60,000 nucleotides of DNA from Diphasiastrum complanatum (GCA_029204225.1 CM055100.1:24809106-24869105); one strand, 5' to 3'. Shown: positions 1-11,799, counted from the stretch's first letter. Numbers and translations are program-made. The notes: a model not told the origin generated them from the sequence alone.

Positions 1-476
1 TTAGAGTCAATGTTCACATTATTACCCCTAATGTTGTATTATTAGGCCATGCCTGCGTGCTAATACTAGGGGCCTTTACCTCTATTTAGTAACGTCAATT
101 AGATTTTAGTTAGACTCAATTTTGAGATTCTAGTGCTTGATTTGGAGCACAAGTTTTGCTAAGGTATTTTGGCGTGTAGAAAAAGGAACCTAGAAGGCTG
201 GGGATAACTTTGATTGGAAGAACATTTTGCATTGTGGAATTTCTAAGCAATAGCTTTAGCTGTGAATGGATTGAAGCAGCGGCTATATAGAGCCGCAAAA
301 GACAAGACAATTGAAGTACTCTGCGTTCTGCCTATCCTAGTTGGTTTCCAGTGGACATTAATAGAGCATTTAGTTTCAATTCATTTCATCACAAGCTCCA
401 AAGCACCAATGAGACATGGGATTCAAATGACCCTTCTAATAAGAAATTCAGCAACTAAAGCTTTAAAGATTCAAAC
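1..476. other. Gene-free left edge, probable intron of the adjacent exon
   Basis: Only short open frames occur and none resembles a known protein. If the exon at 477-797 is real, this stretch would be the start of its first intron on the minus strand, beginning with GTTTGA at 476, and the next exon would lie left of the window. This is inference from position; no acceptor could be tied to a convincing second exon. Confidence 0.3.
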
Positions 477-797
477 CTGGAGACCTTGTGCCTGTGCAGT
501 GGCAGGCTCTGTACTGGCTTTCACAACCACCCTACTCAGCTGGCGCTTCTTCAATTGCCGGCTCCATGCTTCTGCTAATATCCCCACCTCTCCACCAGCC
601 TCCCTCGCCACCCCGCACCATGAAAGCCCAGAAAATGAGACCCCCACACCTCCTTTTGCAACCCGCAGGCATTGAGACATCGCTCCGGAGCTTTGCGCAG
701 CAGCAGCAGCACAAACACCACAAGGCGAAACTCTCTTGGGCATCTCCATCACTGCTGAAGCCTTTGCTACTATGCCCGCGGCCATCGCAATCGCCAT
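477..797 (-). CDS. First exon of a probable plastid-targeted protein (partial)
   Basis: The frame starts at 797 (GGGATGG, favourable start context) after a GA-rich leader of the kind common in plant 5' UTRs. The first 90 or so residues are rich in Ala, Ser, Val, Gly and Arg, with almost no acidic residues early on, as in a chloroplast transit peptide. Near residue 90 the run SRVVVKAS resembles a stromal-processing site. The frame then reads AQAQGLQ and reaches a stop just after a plausible splice donor, CAG/GTTTGA at 477/476, so it is read as exon 1 with the rest of the gene beyond the left window edge. The exon is GC-rich against AT-rich surroundings, unlike the nearby repeats. The mature protein cannot be identified from this part. 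Overlapping frames on the plus strand of the same GC-rich DNA look like shadows. Confidence 0.45.
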
Positions 798-1020
798 CCC
801 TTCCCCTCCTCTCTCGCGCTCTCGCTCCTCGACTGTACCGGGAGCGATGTACGAGAACGTGTTGGGGAGGCACCTAGCGTGATGGTGGAGGGCCAGACGC
901 GACGGAGGAGGAAAGAGGAAGACGCGATGGAGGAGCAGAAGAATGGCGTTATGGGAAGGTTCTGCCGATTCCTTTGTAAATACAGGATCATTAAATGGCT
1001 AAAATAGTAGATAAGGTTTT

Positions 1021-1040
1021 GAAGGGTGCATGCACCCTTC
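1021..1040. repeat. Perfect 20-bp palindrome
   Basis: GAAGGGTGCA is followed directly by its exact reverse complement TGCACCCTTC. No gene is adjacent. It lies 60 bp from the foldback at 1100-1205 and may belong to the same small repeat. Confidence 0.85.
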
Positions 1041-1099
1041 ATTGGATAGATCATAGGTGTAATGCGTGAATCCCATTCCCTATTATGGAAGGAGCCGTG

Positions 1100-1205
1100 C
1101 ACAGGCCATTCTGCCCGGTAAGGATTTTTAAAAAAAATGGGGCGAGGCCCGGAGGGGTCGAGCCTAAATTTTTTTGGAAAGCTAAACCGGGCAGAATGGC
1201 CTGTG
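1100..1205. repeat. Foldback with 20-bp perfect inverted arms
   Basis: The arm CACAGGCCATTCTGCCCGGT (1100-1119) is matched exactly by its reverse complement at 1186-1205. The 66-bp middle contains A- and T-runs and a GC-rich core. It could be a small foldback or MITE-type transposon or the core of a non-coding hairpin RNA. No target duplication was clear. Confidence 0.75.
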
Positions 1206-2319
1206 CCCGGCTCATTTCATTGCGTAATGGAGCCTTTGACTTTTCCACATGCCATTTACAAAGCATAATCAGCAGTGTGGATTTTTTTGGACCAATGAGA
1301 AACTGCCACATGGCAGTCTGACGCGCACAGTCTGACACTGACTGACGCGCGTTTGGAATGTGCTTCAAAATTTTGAAATTTTATTAAAGAAATCCAATGA
1401 CATTTAATGCTTTCTAAAAAGCCCAAAAATTGGGCGTAATCAGCACAAAGAATCCATTACTTATAAAAAATTGTCGGCTTGAGTTTAAAAAAATAGCTTA
1501 CAAAAATGTGAACAAGTTTTATAATTATATACTTTTTAAGAAAAAGACTTTCAAGATAAAGAATTAATTCAATATATAAAAAGTCGATTCATTTTAAGCA
1601 TAGCGGGCTTTTAAGACATGTTCTGCAGAATGCATTTTTCGAGCATTGATCTTGTGTTTGGGAAAGAGAAAGCCAACGTAATTCAAAAAAATTGCATTTT
1701 TTTCAAAGAAAATCGATACAAGTAAAATCTTGTCAGAATTAAATTTAAGGTTTTCTTTAAGACACATTCTTAAGATTAAAGAAAATACAAGTTTTTAAAA
1801 AATTTGTCAAATTTCTGGAACAGTAGTGCGATGAAATGCACAATCTGACCATAACTGTAGCCCTCAACACTAAATGGATTAATAGGGGTCTGAAGTACTG
1901 CTAGTTACATAGGTATGGGTAACCGTCTACCACTACTCGCTCCTTCCCTCTCCCAAAAATGAGTACCCCTGCTGGGATATCCATCATACAGTCACTTAGT
2001 CTTAGCCATGGTCATCCTAAGAACATGGAGTACCCCCTATTTCCAGCATACAATTGCATCACATAGAAATCCACTGCAATTGCCTTCCCAACTACGGTTA
2101 TGGGGATGTTATGTAACTCACCTTCTGGTTTGATGATAGAATTGTTGGCTAACTTCAAGGCAGTAAGGGTGGCTGGTTCTAATCTAATACGTTATTAGCA
2201 CCTGGTGCTAATTCCTTCATAAAAACAGACACTATAATATGTCGTAATGCGGAGGGTAAGAATGTCATTAGCAAGTTGAAGGGCGCCCTTAAAAAATAAG
2301 CCAAATCACGTGAAAAAAT
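1206..2319. other. AT-rich intergenic DNA, no gene seen
   Basis: No open frame of recognisable content. The sequence is A/T-rich with many short TTATAAAC-like words. Short repeats of GTCTGAC and GACGCGC occur near 1315-1350. Confidence 0.5.
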
Positions 2320-2465
2320 GCTAGCTGCATTGTTTAAGACTATTCATATTTTCTTATAAACAACTATAATTTTTAAACTAGAATTATTTAGCTAGCTGCA
2401 AACATTGTTTAAGACTATTCATATTTTCTTATAAACAGATATAATTTTCAAATAAGAATTATTTA
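2320..2465. repeat. Imperfect tandem duplication, about 72-bp unit
   Basis: Two adjacent copies begin GCTAGCTGCA and share TTGTTTAAGACTATTCATA and TTCTTATAAACA, followed by AAT(A/T)A-rich tails ending GAATTATTTA. Copy 1 is about 2320-2390 and copy 2 about 2391-2465, with a few substitutions. Confidence 0.8.
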
Positions 2466-3632
2466 GGAGTTAATAAGTTATAAACCATTATGAGTTTTAA
2501 ACAATTTATAAGTAAATTGAAATAATTTTGTATGAATGAATATAAACTATAGCCTTCCAATTTAATTTATAATTTTTAAGCTATAAACTAGGATAATTAA
2601 TTAGTTGATAAATCAAAATTATAATTTTTTTATAAATTAAATAAGTAAATCTATTTATAATTAAATCTATTTTATAAATTATAAACTAAAATGACATGGA
2701 GTGGCAAGCCTATAAGAAGAATATATGTAGTTCTAAGTAAAGTCCATCGAAGCGTGAAGGGCAGTAGGTGCTAATAACATCAATTAACGGGCATGTCTTG
2801 CCCGTTATGGAAAATCCCAAGATGGGCTCGTGGAGGAGTAGAATGGCGAGAACTCCTCCCATTGGACCAGTGAGCAAGAGGCCCTGGGCCTCTGCTTCTG
2901 GCCCTGCAACGTCCCTCCACATCTTCTAGGCCTTGAGTTGCCCCAGGGTGGCAGCCACCTCAGCTGCCACCTGGGGCAACTGTCATCCGATGTGAAGTGT
3001 CATGGGGGTCTAAAAACTGCTCTCAGCCAATATAAATGTAGAAACATGACTGAGAGAACTTACCCCCCAGTCCATGTGAAACCACCCACCTAATATGTGA
3101 AAGTAGAATTGGCTCCAACAAATGCCATGTTGTGGCAACTTTGAATCCTATGAGATGCCAAGCATTAGTGCCCTATAGGTCTACATTTCTAGGCCCACTA
3201 TTTAGCTCTACTTATTAAAGGATTGCAACTATGAGAAAAAGATCAAAGATTGTAACCATGGCATGATGAAGGAGAGAGAAAAGATAAGGAAGCAAGCATC
3301 TACTATGAAGAATTTCAGATCATTTAAGATCCAAATCCATAGCCTGATCTTTGGTTAGAAAAAGATCAATCCTACCAATGTTGCCAATGTAGAAAAATCA
3401 ACATCTACTTAATGAAAGAGATGCAAACTCAACTAGATCTTGATCATACATCAAACATAAAATAATATGAAGTTGTCCGTACAAAAACAGTAAGCTATTA
3501 TATTTCACACATGTGGATCTGAATATAACATAAAATGAGCACTCTACACACAAGATTGCAAGGTATCACCAAGATAATGCACCAATGGAAAGATGAACCC
3601 AAGAGAACTCATGTATAAGCATGAAGTGACGT
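2466..3632. other. Intergenic DNA, no gene seen
   Basis: AT-rich to 2700, then mixed composition. A 70-codon minus-strand frame at 2710-2922 has no recognisable feature and is not called. Nothing else is supported. Confidence 0.4.
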
Positions 3633-3821
3633 AAGAGAGAGAGAGAGTGTAACAAGATTTCAAATAGTCCCTCTTGACAAGTCAAACCCTTTGAACCCTT
3701 CAATTCGTAGCATAACAGGTAAAAATACAGCTGTATAAAGTTTAACAGTACAAAGTACCATAAAGCGAAGCAAATTTTAAGACACCCAGCTGTTACCTGC
3801 CACCATCCCACACAACAAAAC

Positions 3822-4643
3822 TGCACAAGTTAGTCGTGTGAGGAAGACAGGTGTCATAGCTGAGCATCAGTTGTTATTCATGTCCGAAACAAAATTCACT
3901 GCTTTATCAGCTAGGTTGCATTAAAAACAAGTACATGCAATCTTTCCAATCATTCATTTCATAACTTAGCAATACGTTCTGCCCTTTTAACGAAGCCGTA
4001 TCAGGGCAGATGCCATACTGATCAGTAAAGGAGCAAAAAGAACGTATTAATTTCACATATACATTCTTCATGTAAGCAGCTATCTTTCATTACACAGATG
4101 GACAGAGACGGGGCGATGGTCACAGCGCCAAGTACTAGAGCACCATCGTGCTATACTAGCCCCCACAAGCCTCTCGTATCAATTTACCGAGAGTCCAAGC
4201 GCCAAACAACTTAGGCAAATCCATGTCGTTCAAGTGTACCATGGTCGAGCTCTATATAATTACTTGACTTTACTTATATTAACCAAGCACTGGATGTAGA
4301 GAAAAAAATATTTAACTCATGCCCATGTTATCTATTACGCATGCAGGATCAGCCTATACTTTTTATTAGAGTAAATCTTTTAGTGGAATCACTTATTACT
4401 GACTTTTCTTTGATATTTTCGCAAGGTTTGTAAATCATCATACATACGTGAGTAAAATCATGGTACCAAGTTAGGTCACCCACCGTATCGATGATATTCT
4501 GTAAAGCGTCATACATGAATGAGAGTTGAAGTCATCTCTTGTGAACTATCCATCTTCAGCTGCTTAAACGCATCACCCACGTGCTAAGGCATTCACACCG
4601 AAAGTATTGGATTAAGTATAGAGTATTCTTGAAGCTTGACATA
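3822..4643. other. 822-bp segment present only in repeat copy 1
   Basis: The flanking sequences join directly in copy 2 (at 9383/9386), so this is either an insertion in copy 1 or a deletion in copy 2. No open frame, terminal repeat or target duplication was recognised. Confidence 0.55.
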
Positions 4644-5494
4644 GTCATTATCAATAGCTAGCTACTTACTTATCCGTAGATTAATCGTATAGCTTTTCAT
4701 TCTTTCAAGAGCATTTCCCACCATATACAGATTATTAGCAATGGCAATCACTATTACTCAAGAGCATATTAGCACATCCCACCACCTTTTTACTACTTCA
4801 TTATCCGTAATCACAGCCATCATAATACTAGTATATCATAGACAGATCCCATCATCCTCTTTATCAAACCAAAGGAGCAATCGTATGTAGCAATACTACG
4901 TATAGATTATAGTCAATCGAGTATAGTAAGAGCATTCTTATCACCATATTTATGCTAATTCCAGAAAACAACTTAAAAGACATCGGTCCATTGCATTTTT
5001 GAATGCACTACATATTAAAAAATGCAAGCAACATTGCTCATACAACGAGCAGATGGTGGATCGTTGTAGTTTAAGCGTTAATACTCATAAAACCAGCGTA
5101 CTGGCCGCCAGCGGCCAGATCCGCTTCATTGAGGTCACTGACCATTTTTCAAAAACGTTGATAAAGATACTCAACAACTGGTTTGATGTCCATCACTTTT
5201 CATAAGCCACAAAGGTTGAAAAAAATACCTGAAAGTTGCCCACGTTTGCCTGCTAGGACAACGATTGCTTGTAGTATTATCCAATCCCAATATGCCAGTC
5301 AAACCTTGCTACTACACAATGGTAATCACAACATCCTATGAGCATTCATCTTTAGCATGCATGCTTCCTTATCAGCGAGCTACCATTCAAAACGCTCTCA
5401 CCTTTGTTTGCAATACGATTGTTCTTCCAATAGCATCCACGAACGTTCTCTTCAATCACAATCATCGTACGGTAGAGCACCAGGAAAGCAAGAA

Positions 5495-5499
<5 letters not shown>

Positions 5500-5555
<56 letters not shown>
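5500..5555. repeat. (GA)n microsatellite
   Basis: Pure AG dinucleotide run of about 56 bp, followed by an A-run. Long Arg-Glu or Leu-Ser translations of it are artefacts. Confidence 0.95.
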
Positions 5556-5559
<4 letters not shown>

Positions 5560-5689
5560 AAACATGAGGGAAAGTGAATAGGGTTGTGTGAATTCCCTCT
5601 TTATAGAACCAGAGGACAATAGGATTTTATGAACGTTCTCTTCAATCACAATCACCATACGGTAGAGCACCAGGAAAGCAAAAATGAGG

Positions 5690-5794
<105 letters not shown>

Positions 5795-6099
5795 CATGAG
5801 AGAAAGTGAATAGGGTTGTGTGAATTCCCTCTTTATAGAACCAGAGGACTCTTAGGTGTACTAAGTGCAAATTGCTGCTCACTGTTAGATTGACTGTGCA
5901 ATGTGCATAGATCCTGGCCATTGAATGATTCACCACTTTTCCACCATTTTTTTAAAAAAAAACTTTTTTTGTTAAGTGGGGTCTTTTATCATACTAAGGC
6001 ATTTTTTGCCACCACTAGCAAATAAAGTTAGTATGCGACGTTTACATTCCACAGAGGTTTGCGAAGCGAATAAAGTGATATATGTACGTAACAGAGCCC

Positions 6100-6102
<3 letters not shown>

Positions 6103-6139
<37 letters not shown>
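6103..6139. repeat. (GA)n microsatellite ending repeat copy 1
   Basis: AG run of 37 bp. Similarity between the two direct repeats stops here, just as it stops at 10655 in the other copy. Confidence 0.9.
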
Positions 6140-6141
<2 letters not shown>

Positions 6142-6171
6142 CCACCAACCGTACCCACAGCTAGCAAAGTC

Positions 6172-6215
6172 TCTCAGGGGGCAGTTAGCACCCTGAGATG
6201 GAGTGCTAACTGCCC
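6172..6215 (-). other. Overlapping inverted repeats at the 3' end of the RT frame
   Basis: GGGCAGTTAGCAC (6179-6191) pairs perfectly with GTGCTAACTGCCC (6203-6215), 13 bp with an 11-nt loop. Seven loop bases (6192-6198, CCTGAGA) also pair with TCTCAGG at 6172-6178. With no linker between the arms the two helices cannot both form fully, so they look mutually exclusive. The stop codon of the last RT segment (6206-6208) lies inside. A role as a reverse-transcriptase recognition or termination structure is inference. Confidence 0.7.
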
Positions 6216-9006
6216 ACCAAAAGAAATTTAGCATTTTTTAGTAAAATAAACTTGAGTCCAGGGAACAAATTGTGTAAGAATAGGTTGTTTATAGTCTCAT
6301 ATAATCTTCCTCTCATGAAGCCGTTACTTTGATAAGCAAGAACAATGTTTTTGACGTTATCCATAAAAGTATCTTGTTCGCTACAACAATACATGGTAGC
6401 AATAATTTGAGCGATAATAGCTTTATATGAGCTCATAATTGGCCTATTGGAAGTTAAGTGTATATACTGGAAAAATGAAAACGGAAGTTCCCTTCGCTTG
6501 TCAAATTTTTTCATATGAAATTTACTTGAAAGAGAATCAAAGGTAGTGGTAATATTCAAAAAATTGACCGTATTTTTTGAAGCATCTCCATTTTCTATGG
6601 TGAGGTACTCCAAGGGATAGATCCATAAGGCATTATCATCGACACGAGTTGCTCCTTGTCTAGAAATACAAGAGCATCTGTATTGTTTATGAAACAAATA
6701 TCATCAATATAACGGAAAGTATGCTTGATGGCACGTAGGTATTCCACCTTTCCAAGTCTGGCAAGCCTTTTCATAAAATGTAATTCAAAAAATGACAGAT
6801 ACCAATTACACGGTGTAGGAGAACAGGCAAAACCCATAGGAATACCACAGACCTGTTTCCAAGTCTTGTTTCCTAATCTTACTATGCAATTGTCAATCAG
6901 TATATCATTATATTGGCAAAGAGGTTCCATGTCAATCACAATCCAATTATCAGTTTGATTAGTAACCCATTTCCAATCAAATTGTTTAAGGCTCGATTTC
7001 CATTGATAGGCAAGTTTTTTATTTTTACAAGACTTGAATGCATACCCTATCATTCTCCGTATTATTATTTTTAGCCCATCAGGACCATTAAGAGGAATAT
7101 TTTCATAGCATTTCGCGATGTCAATAGACTCAATCGAAGTGATTTTGTTAGGCACATTAAGATAAAATTCAGTAGATGAATCGCACTGCCTAAATAGGTT
7201 GGTATCCACATTTAGGATACTCCAGTATGAAGTTGTCTTAAGGCCTGCTCCCTCCATAAGGAGCGGAGTCAGCAAACCAAGACTCCAAAAATAAACGTGG
7301 CCACTTTAGAAAAATAGCAGTCATGTGCGTTTGTAATCCATCTGAACACATTTTTATGTGCTTTGAAAGTACAAAGTAAGAAAGGTAATTCTTCTTTTCC
7401 TATCAAAAAATCAGGTTTTTTAGTAGTAAAAGTATCTCGGATCTCAAATATAGCCATGTCTAGTGTATTATCATATTCTCTTGGAAGCGGGGCAAAATCT
7501 GGACTCGACAATCTCACTAAAGCCAAGTTTCTTACAAAATAGACGCACATAAAACATGGCTTATGTTGAGCCTTATCCACACCATTCACATATAGATTGG
7601 TAGTAATCCAATTACGCTCATCAATGGCATTTGTAAGTTTTTTATTCATAATACTTTTTCCATGTAGCCACTTGTCAAAAAGTTTGTTACAACAACTTTG
7701 CAAATCAGGGCATGTTCCATAACAGTCTCATGATCAATATTTTGATAAGTAGGTAAAAAAACTTGCCAATTCAAACCATCCACGATAAAGTTCTAAAGCT
7801 ACTGCATTTTGTTCAGATTGAAGGAATCCATTTTTTTGCTAGTATTCTAGAAGTATTTGTCTTGCAAGGTAGAGAAGCTAGGTTTTTTCAAAAGACGTTC
7901 AATTTCTTGAACGTTTTTAGCATCGCCAAGTTGTGCAAGGAGTTTAGTAGTAGGGTTTATGGAAAGCTCAATGGCAACATCAATCATGTATTGTCGGATA
8001 TACAGAAAGACAATGTGGGACTTGACAACCTCTCTAGCAGGTTTATGCAACCAAAGGAAGAAGGCATTAAGCTGATTTTGCAGAGACGCACCAAGAAAGA
8101 AAATGGAAAGATGATTCATTATATACCAGATAGAGTGATCAAACCATATAATAGAAGAATTGTTTTTGCACTTATCACTGCATCTGCACTTCAAAAAAGG
8201 TCTTTTCCAGTTTCAGATTCTAGCTTGATGAAGGTTCATTCTGTTAAAGTCGGTGTCAAATTGGCCTCTAGTTCTAGCCCAGATCTGCTCAGAAGGACAC
8301 CTTGAAGATTCAAATTTGCTCATCTTGATAACAGTATCAAAGGCAATAGGAGTATCAAAAGAAGGATTCTTATGCAAAGCAGCAAGCTTGCATGCTTGCA
8401 TGCTTGGACTTCTTCATCAGTGAGATGAGCAAGAGCGATCCAGAGCTCAATAGAGATAGGTGCTAGGAAGTTGACAGAAGAAAGGCTCCAAAGTTTATAA
8501 GCAGTTTTTGCATATTTAAACTCAATGACACGACTAGGTACTAATGGTACTTGGCAGCTATTGGCTTGACAAAATTCAAAGGCAAATTGATTTCCCACAT
8601 CACAGATTTCTTGTGAGAAAGACTCTAACTAAGAAGCATTGTCTTCATCAAGGTCTTCGGTAAAAATCAACAGGTGAGGTGAAGTAGGAGCAGTAGAAGG
8701 GACAGGAGTATCAATGGAGGAGTCACCATTTTCTTTTTCCAGAGAAGCAAATACTTTCCGAACATGTGTATTACAGAATTTTTCCTCAGCAGCAATTCGT
8801 TCAGCATAGTTTGAAAGTTTCATATAAATTTTTTCAACCATGCTAAGGAATTCCTTCTTTTTAATAAAATTCGTATAAATTTTGATCCAATCCATGATGC
8901 ACATCAAATCAACAAGGCAAATAATTTTATCATCCGGGCCAGCAGCATTACAAGTTGTCATATCATAAGTAGTAATCAAATTGTGAACTTCAACAGCCTT
9001 CTTCAT
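6206..9006 (-). pseudogene. Penelope-like reverse transcriptase, broken
   Basis: Coding similarity runs right to left through several frames (8629-9006, 8320-8598, 7847-8194, 7269-7703, 6595-7275, 6206-6697). The core is recognisable. There is a palm segment with DIAKCYENIPL, then GIPMGFACSP, then the catalytic FRYIDDICFIN. After the palm comes a thumb-like segment with NFLNITTTF, a block around SNRPIMSSYKAIIAQI and GF near the end, as in Penelope-type and related RTs. A K.HK..RWITNAHD-like block precedes the palm. No C-terminal GIY-YIG endonuclease follows, and the N-terminal frames are too damaged to show one. At least three frame changes and internal stops make it non-functional. Two GA-bounded direct repeats flank it. 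Assignment to Penelope-like elements rests on motif order; another non-LTR RT lineage is possible. Confidence 0.65.
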
Positions 9007-9851
9007 GCAACATATAATAGTCTGAACAAAAGGACTAGGAGGAGGAAGGGGCTCCCCATAGCCAAGAGTGATCGCATCATGAAACCATCTTGTGGACTAC
9101 ATCATACAACAAACCTTGTTAGCCATAAAATACAAGTAAAGGTAAAGGTTTGGTGCAACCCTGACCAATGGGTAGCTGGGATGGCATCAGAGATGCTAGA
9201 GAGAGAGTAACAAGATTTCACATAGTCCTTCTTGACAAGTCAAGACCAAACCCTTTGACCCTTCAATTTATAGCATAACAGGTAAAAATACAGCTGTATA
9301 AAGTTTAACAGTACAGAGTACCATAAAGCGAAGCAAGTTCTAAGACACCCAGCTGTTACCTGCCACCATCCCACACAACAAAACCGTCATTATCAATAGC
9401 TAGCTACTTACTTATCCGTAGATTAATCATATAGTTTTTCATTCTTTCAAGAGCATTTCCCACCATATACAGATTATTAGCAATGGCAATCACTATTACT
9501 CAAGATCATATTAGCACATCCCACCACCTTTTTACTACTTCATTATCCGTAATCACAGCCATCATAATACTAGTATATTAGAGACATATCCCATCATCCT
9601 CTTTATCAAACCAAAGGAGCAATCGTATGTAGCAATATTACGTACAGATTATAGCCAATCGAGTATAGTAAGAGCATTCTTATCAACCATATTCATGCTA
9701 CAGCTTCTGATAATTCTAGAAACCAACTAGAAAGACAGTGGTCCATCACATTTTTGAATGCATTCCATATTGAAAAATGCAAGCAACATTGCTCATACAA
9801 TGAGCAGATGGTGGATCGTTGTAGTTTAAGCGTTAATACTCAAAAACCTAG

Positions 9852-9897
9852 CGTTGGTCAGCGGCCACATCCGCTTCATAGAGGCCGCTGACCAACG
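9852..9897. other. Perfect 15-bp stem, 16-nt loop hairpin
   Basis: CGTTGGTCAGCGGCC (9852-9866) is the exact reverse complement of 9883-9897. In repeat copy 1 the matching stretch near 5098-5150 is rearranged and instead holds CTGGCCGC/GCGGCCAG. No hammerhead core (CUGAUGA...GAAA) was found beside it. Confidence 0.8.
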
Positions 9898-10255
9898 ATC
9901 AACCACTTTTTCAAAAATGTTGATAAAGATACTCAACAACTAATTTATTGTCCAGCGCTTTTCATAAGCCACCAAGGTTGAAAAAAATACTTGAAATGTT
10001 GCCCACGTTTGCCCGATGGGACAACGATTGCTTGTAGTATTATACAATCCCAATATGCTAGTAAAACCTTGCTACTACACAACGGTAATGACAACATCCT
10101 GTGAGCATTCATCTTTAGTATGCATGCTTCCTTACCATCGAGCTACCATTCAAAACGCTCTCACCTTTGTTTGCAATATGATTGTTCTTCCGATAGCATC
10201 CATGAACGTCCTCTTCAATCACAATCACCGTATGGTAGAGCACCAGGAAAGCAAG

Positions 10256-10257
<2 letters not shown>

Positions 10258-10317
<60 letters not shown>
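10258..10317. repeat. (GA)n microsatellite, about 60 bp
   Basis: Uninterrupted run, equivalent to the array at 5500-5555 in the other repeat copy. Confidence 0.95.
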
Positions 10318-10318
<1 letters not shown>

Positions 10319-10625
10319 AAGACAACATGAGGGAAAGTGAATAGGGTTGTGTGAATTTCCTCTTTATAGAACCAGAGGACACTTAGGTGTACTAAGTGCA
10401 AATTGCTGCTCACCGTTAGATTGACTGTCCATAATGTGCATAGATCATGAAGATTCACCACTTTCCCACCATTTAAAAAAAAAAAAACCTTTTCTTTAAA
10501 GTGGGGTCTTTTATCATACTAAGGCATTCTTTTGCCACCACTAGCAAATAAAGTTAGTATGCGACGTTTACATTCCACAGAGGTTTGCGAAGTGAATAAA
10601 GTGATATATGTACGTAACAGAGCCC

Positions 10626-10627
<2 letters not shown>

Positions 10628-10655
<28 letters not shown>
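10628..10655. repeat. (GA)n microsatellite ending repeat copy 2
   Basis: AG run where similarity to copy 1 ends. A likely copia LTR starts immediately after it at 10657. Confidence 0.9.
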
Positions 10656-10656
<1 letters not shown>

Positions 10657-10658
<2 letters not shown>

Positions 10659-10945
10659 TGTTCTTTCCCATAAGTGTACAGCTATCCATGACTCATTAAT
10701 GAGTTTAGTTTCCCTCCATAACAAAAACCCTAGCATTAATGTGACTAGATTCAAATGTCTCCAACATTCAAATATGAATTTATCAAACTCGTGAACTACA
10801 CTTTTCCACACTTTCAAAAAGTGCTTATTCAAATGCTTTTAGTCTAATATAACTTTGAAAAGTCAAACTCTAAGTCTAATATGAAAATTGGCCTCAATTG
10901 CCAAATATACAAATATGACAGCAAAACTAGTTGAAATTTCTCACA
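10657..10945 (-). mobile_element. Putative short 3' LTR of a copia element
   Basis: On the minus strand a purine-rich GAAGAGGGAG ends at the stop of the copia RNase H and is followed by TGTGAGAAATTTC (10945), the usual polypurine-tract/LTR junction. The stretch ends ...GGAAAGAACACA at 10657, giving TG...CA ends and 289 bp. No second copy was found, so the far boundary is provisional. Confidence 0.4.
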
Positions 10946-11795
10946 CTCCCTCTTCAACTAGTTTTAGCACAGACTTTGAAAACACTCCAAGTGAAGTTCT
11001 ATGCTTCATAAACAACTCTTTTCCCAATGCTTTTGTAAAGATATTAGCTACAGATTCCTTTGAAAAAACATGTTGAAGCTCCATCTCCTTAACAATTACT
11101 TGCTCTCTCACAAAGTGATATGTCACCTCAATATGCTTGCTCCTAGCATGAAAGATAGGATTGGTTGCCAACTTTTGGGCTGATAGGTTGTCACAAAAGA
11201 TGATTGGGCTCTCTGAAAAATCCAGAAGTGAAAATCCTTGATCATCCTCTTGATCCATATCATCTCCTTTGTGCAATGTGTAAGTCCTTTGTACTCAATA
11301 TAGCTCCATCACCCTTGAAAATAAAATGTGCACTTCTGGATTTCCTATCCATTTTATCTCCAGCAAAGTCCGAATTTAAAAATCCAAACAAGTTAGGTGA
11401 TGATCCCTCATACAATATGCCAAAATCTCGAGTTTCCATGATGTATCTCAAAACTCGTTTTCCTATATTCCAATGCTCTTCACTAGGATCTTGCATAAAT
11501 TGGCTCAATCTACCAACACAATAGCTTAGATATGGTCTTGTGATGTTTAGGTAGATGAGTGAACCAACTAGATTTCTATATAGAGTAATGTCCTTAAAGG
11601 ATCTTTCATTACCTCTTATAGTTAGATTTACATGTGACTCCATAGGTGTATCACAAAAGTTTGCATCTACCATATGAAATCTTTCTAGAATAGAATTTAG
11701 CATACTTCTCTTGACAAATGAAAGTAGATTGTAGTGCGTTTCTTTCCTTGCCTATCCTCAACCCAAGATCTAATCAATCTAGCATCAAGGAGATG
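10941..11795 (-). pseudogene. Ty1/copia RT C-terminus and RNase H fragment
   Basis: The minus strand encodes the end of a copia polyprotein. It reads a DLGLRIG-like block, ICQEKYAK, ILERF.M, TPME, YRNLVGSLIYL.ITRP and a FLNSDFAGDKMDRKSRSA RNase H segment. After a frame change comes CDNLSAQKLA.NP.FHARSKHIE, YHFVRE and IFTKAL. Frame changes lie near 11700 and 11270, and part of the RNase H around the usual SSTEAEY block is missing. The catalytic palm, integrase, protease and gag are absent; similarity stops near 11795. It is followed by its putative 3' LTR. Confidence 0.85.
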
Positions 11796-11799
11796 AAGT

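Larger units (their letters stand above)
9195..10655. repeat. Direct repeat copy 2 of the GA-bounded unit
   Basis: Same order and orientation as 3633-6139 but without the 822-bp segment and without the internal duplication. It starts at GAGAGAGAG (about 9198) and ends in the AG run at 10628-10655. It lies upstream of the minus-strand RT and would be its 5' repeat. Confidence 0.6.

Noticed and set aside
262-877. Plus-strand frames over the GC-rich exon (262-675, 488-877)
   Set aside because: They overlap the minus-strand exon, show Pro/Ser-rich content expected of an antisense reading, and lack any motif.
7763-8305. 180-codon plus-strand frame opposite the Penelope-like RT
   Set aside because: No recognisable domain; it is antisense to the N-terminal part of the RT gene and its start is not an ATG in good context.
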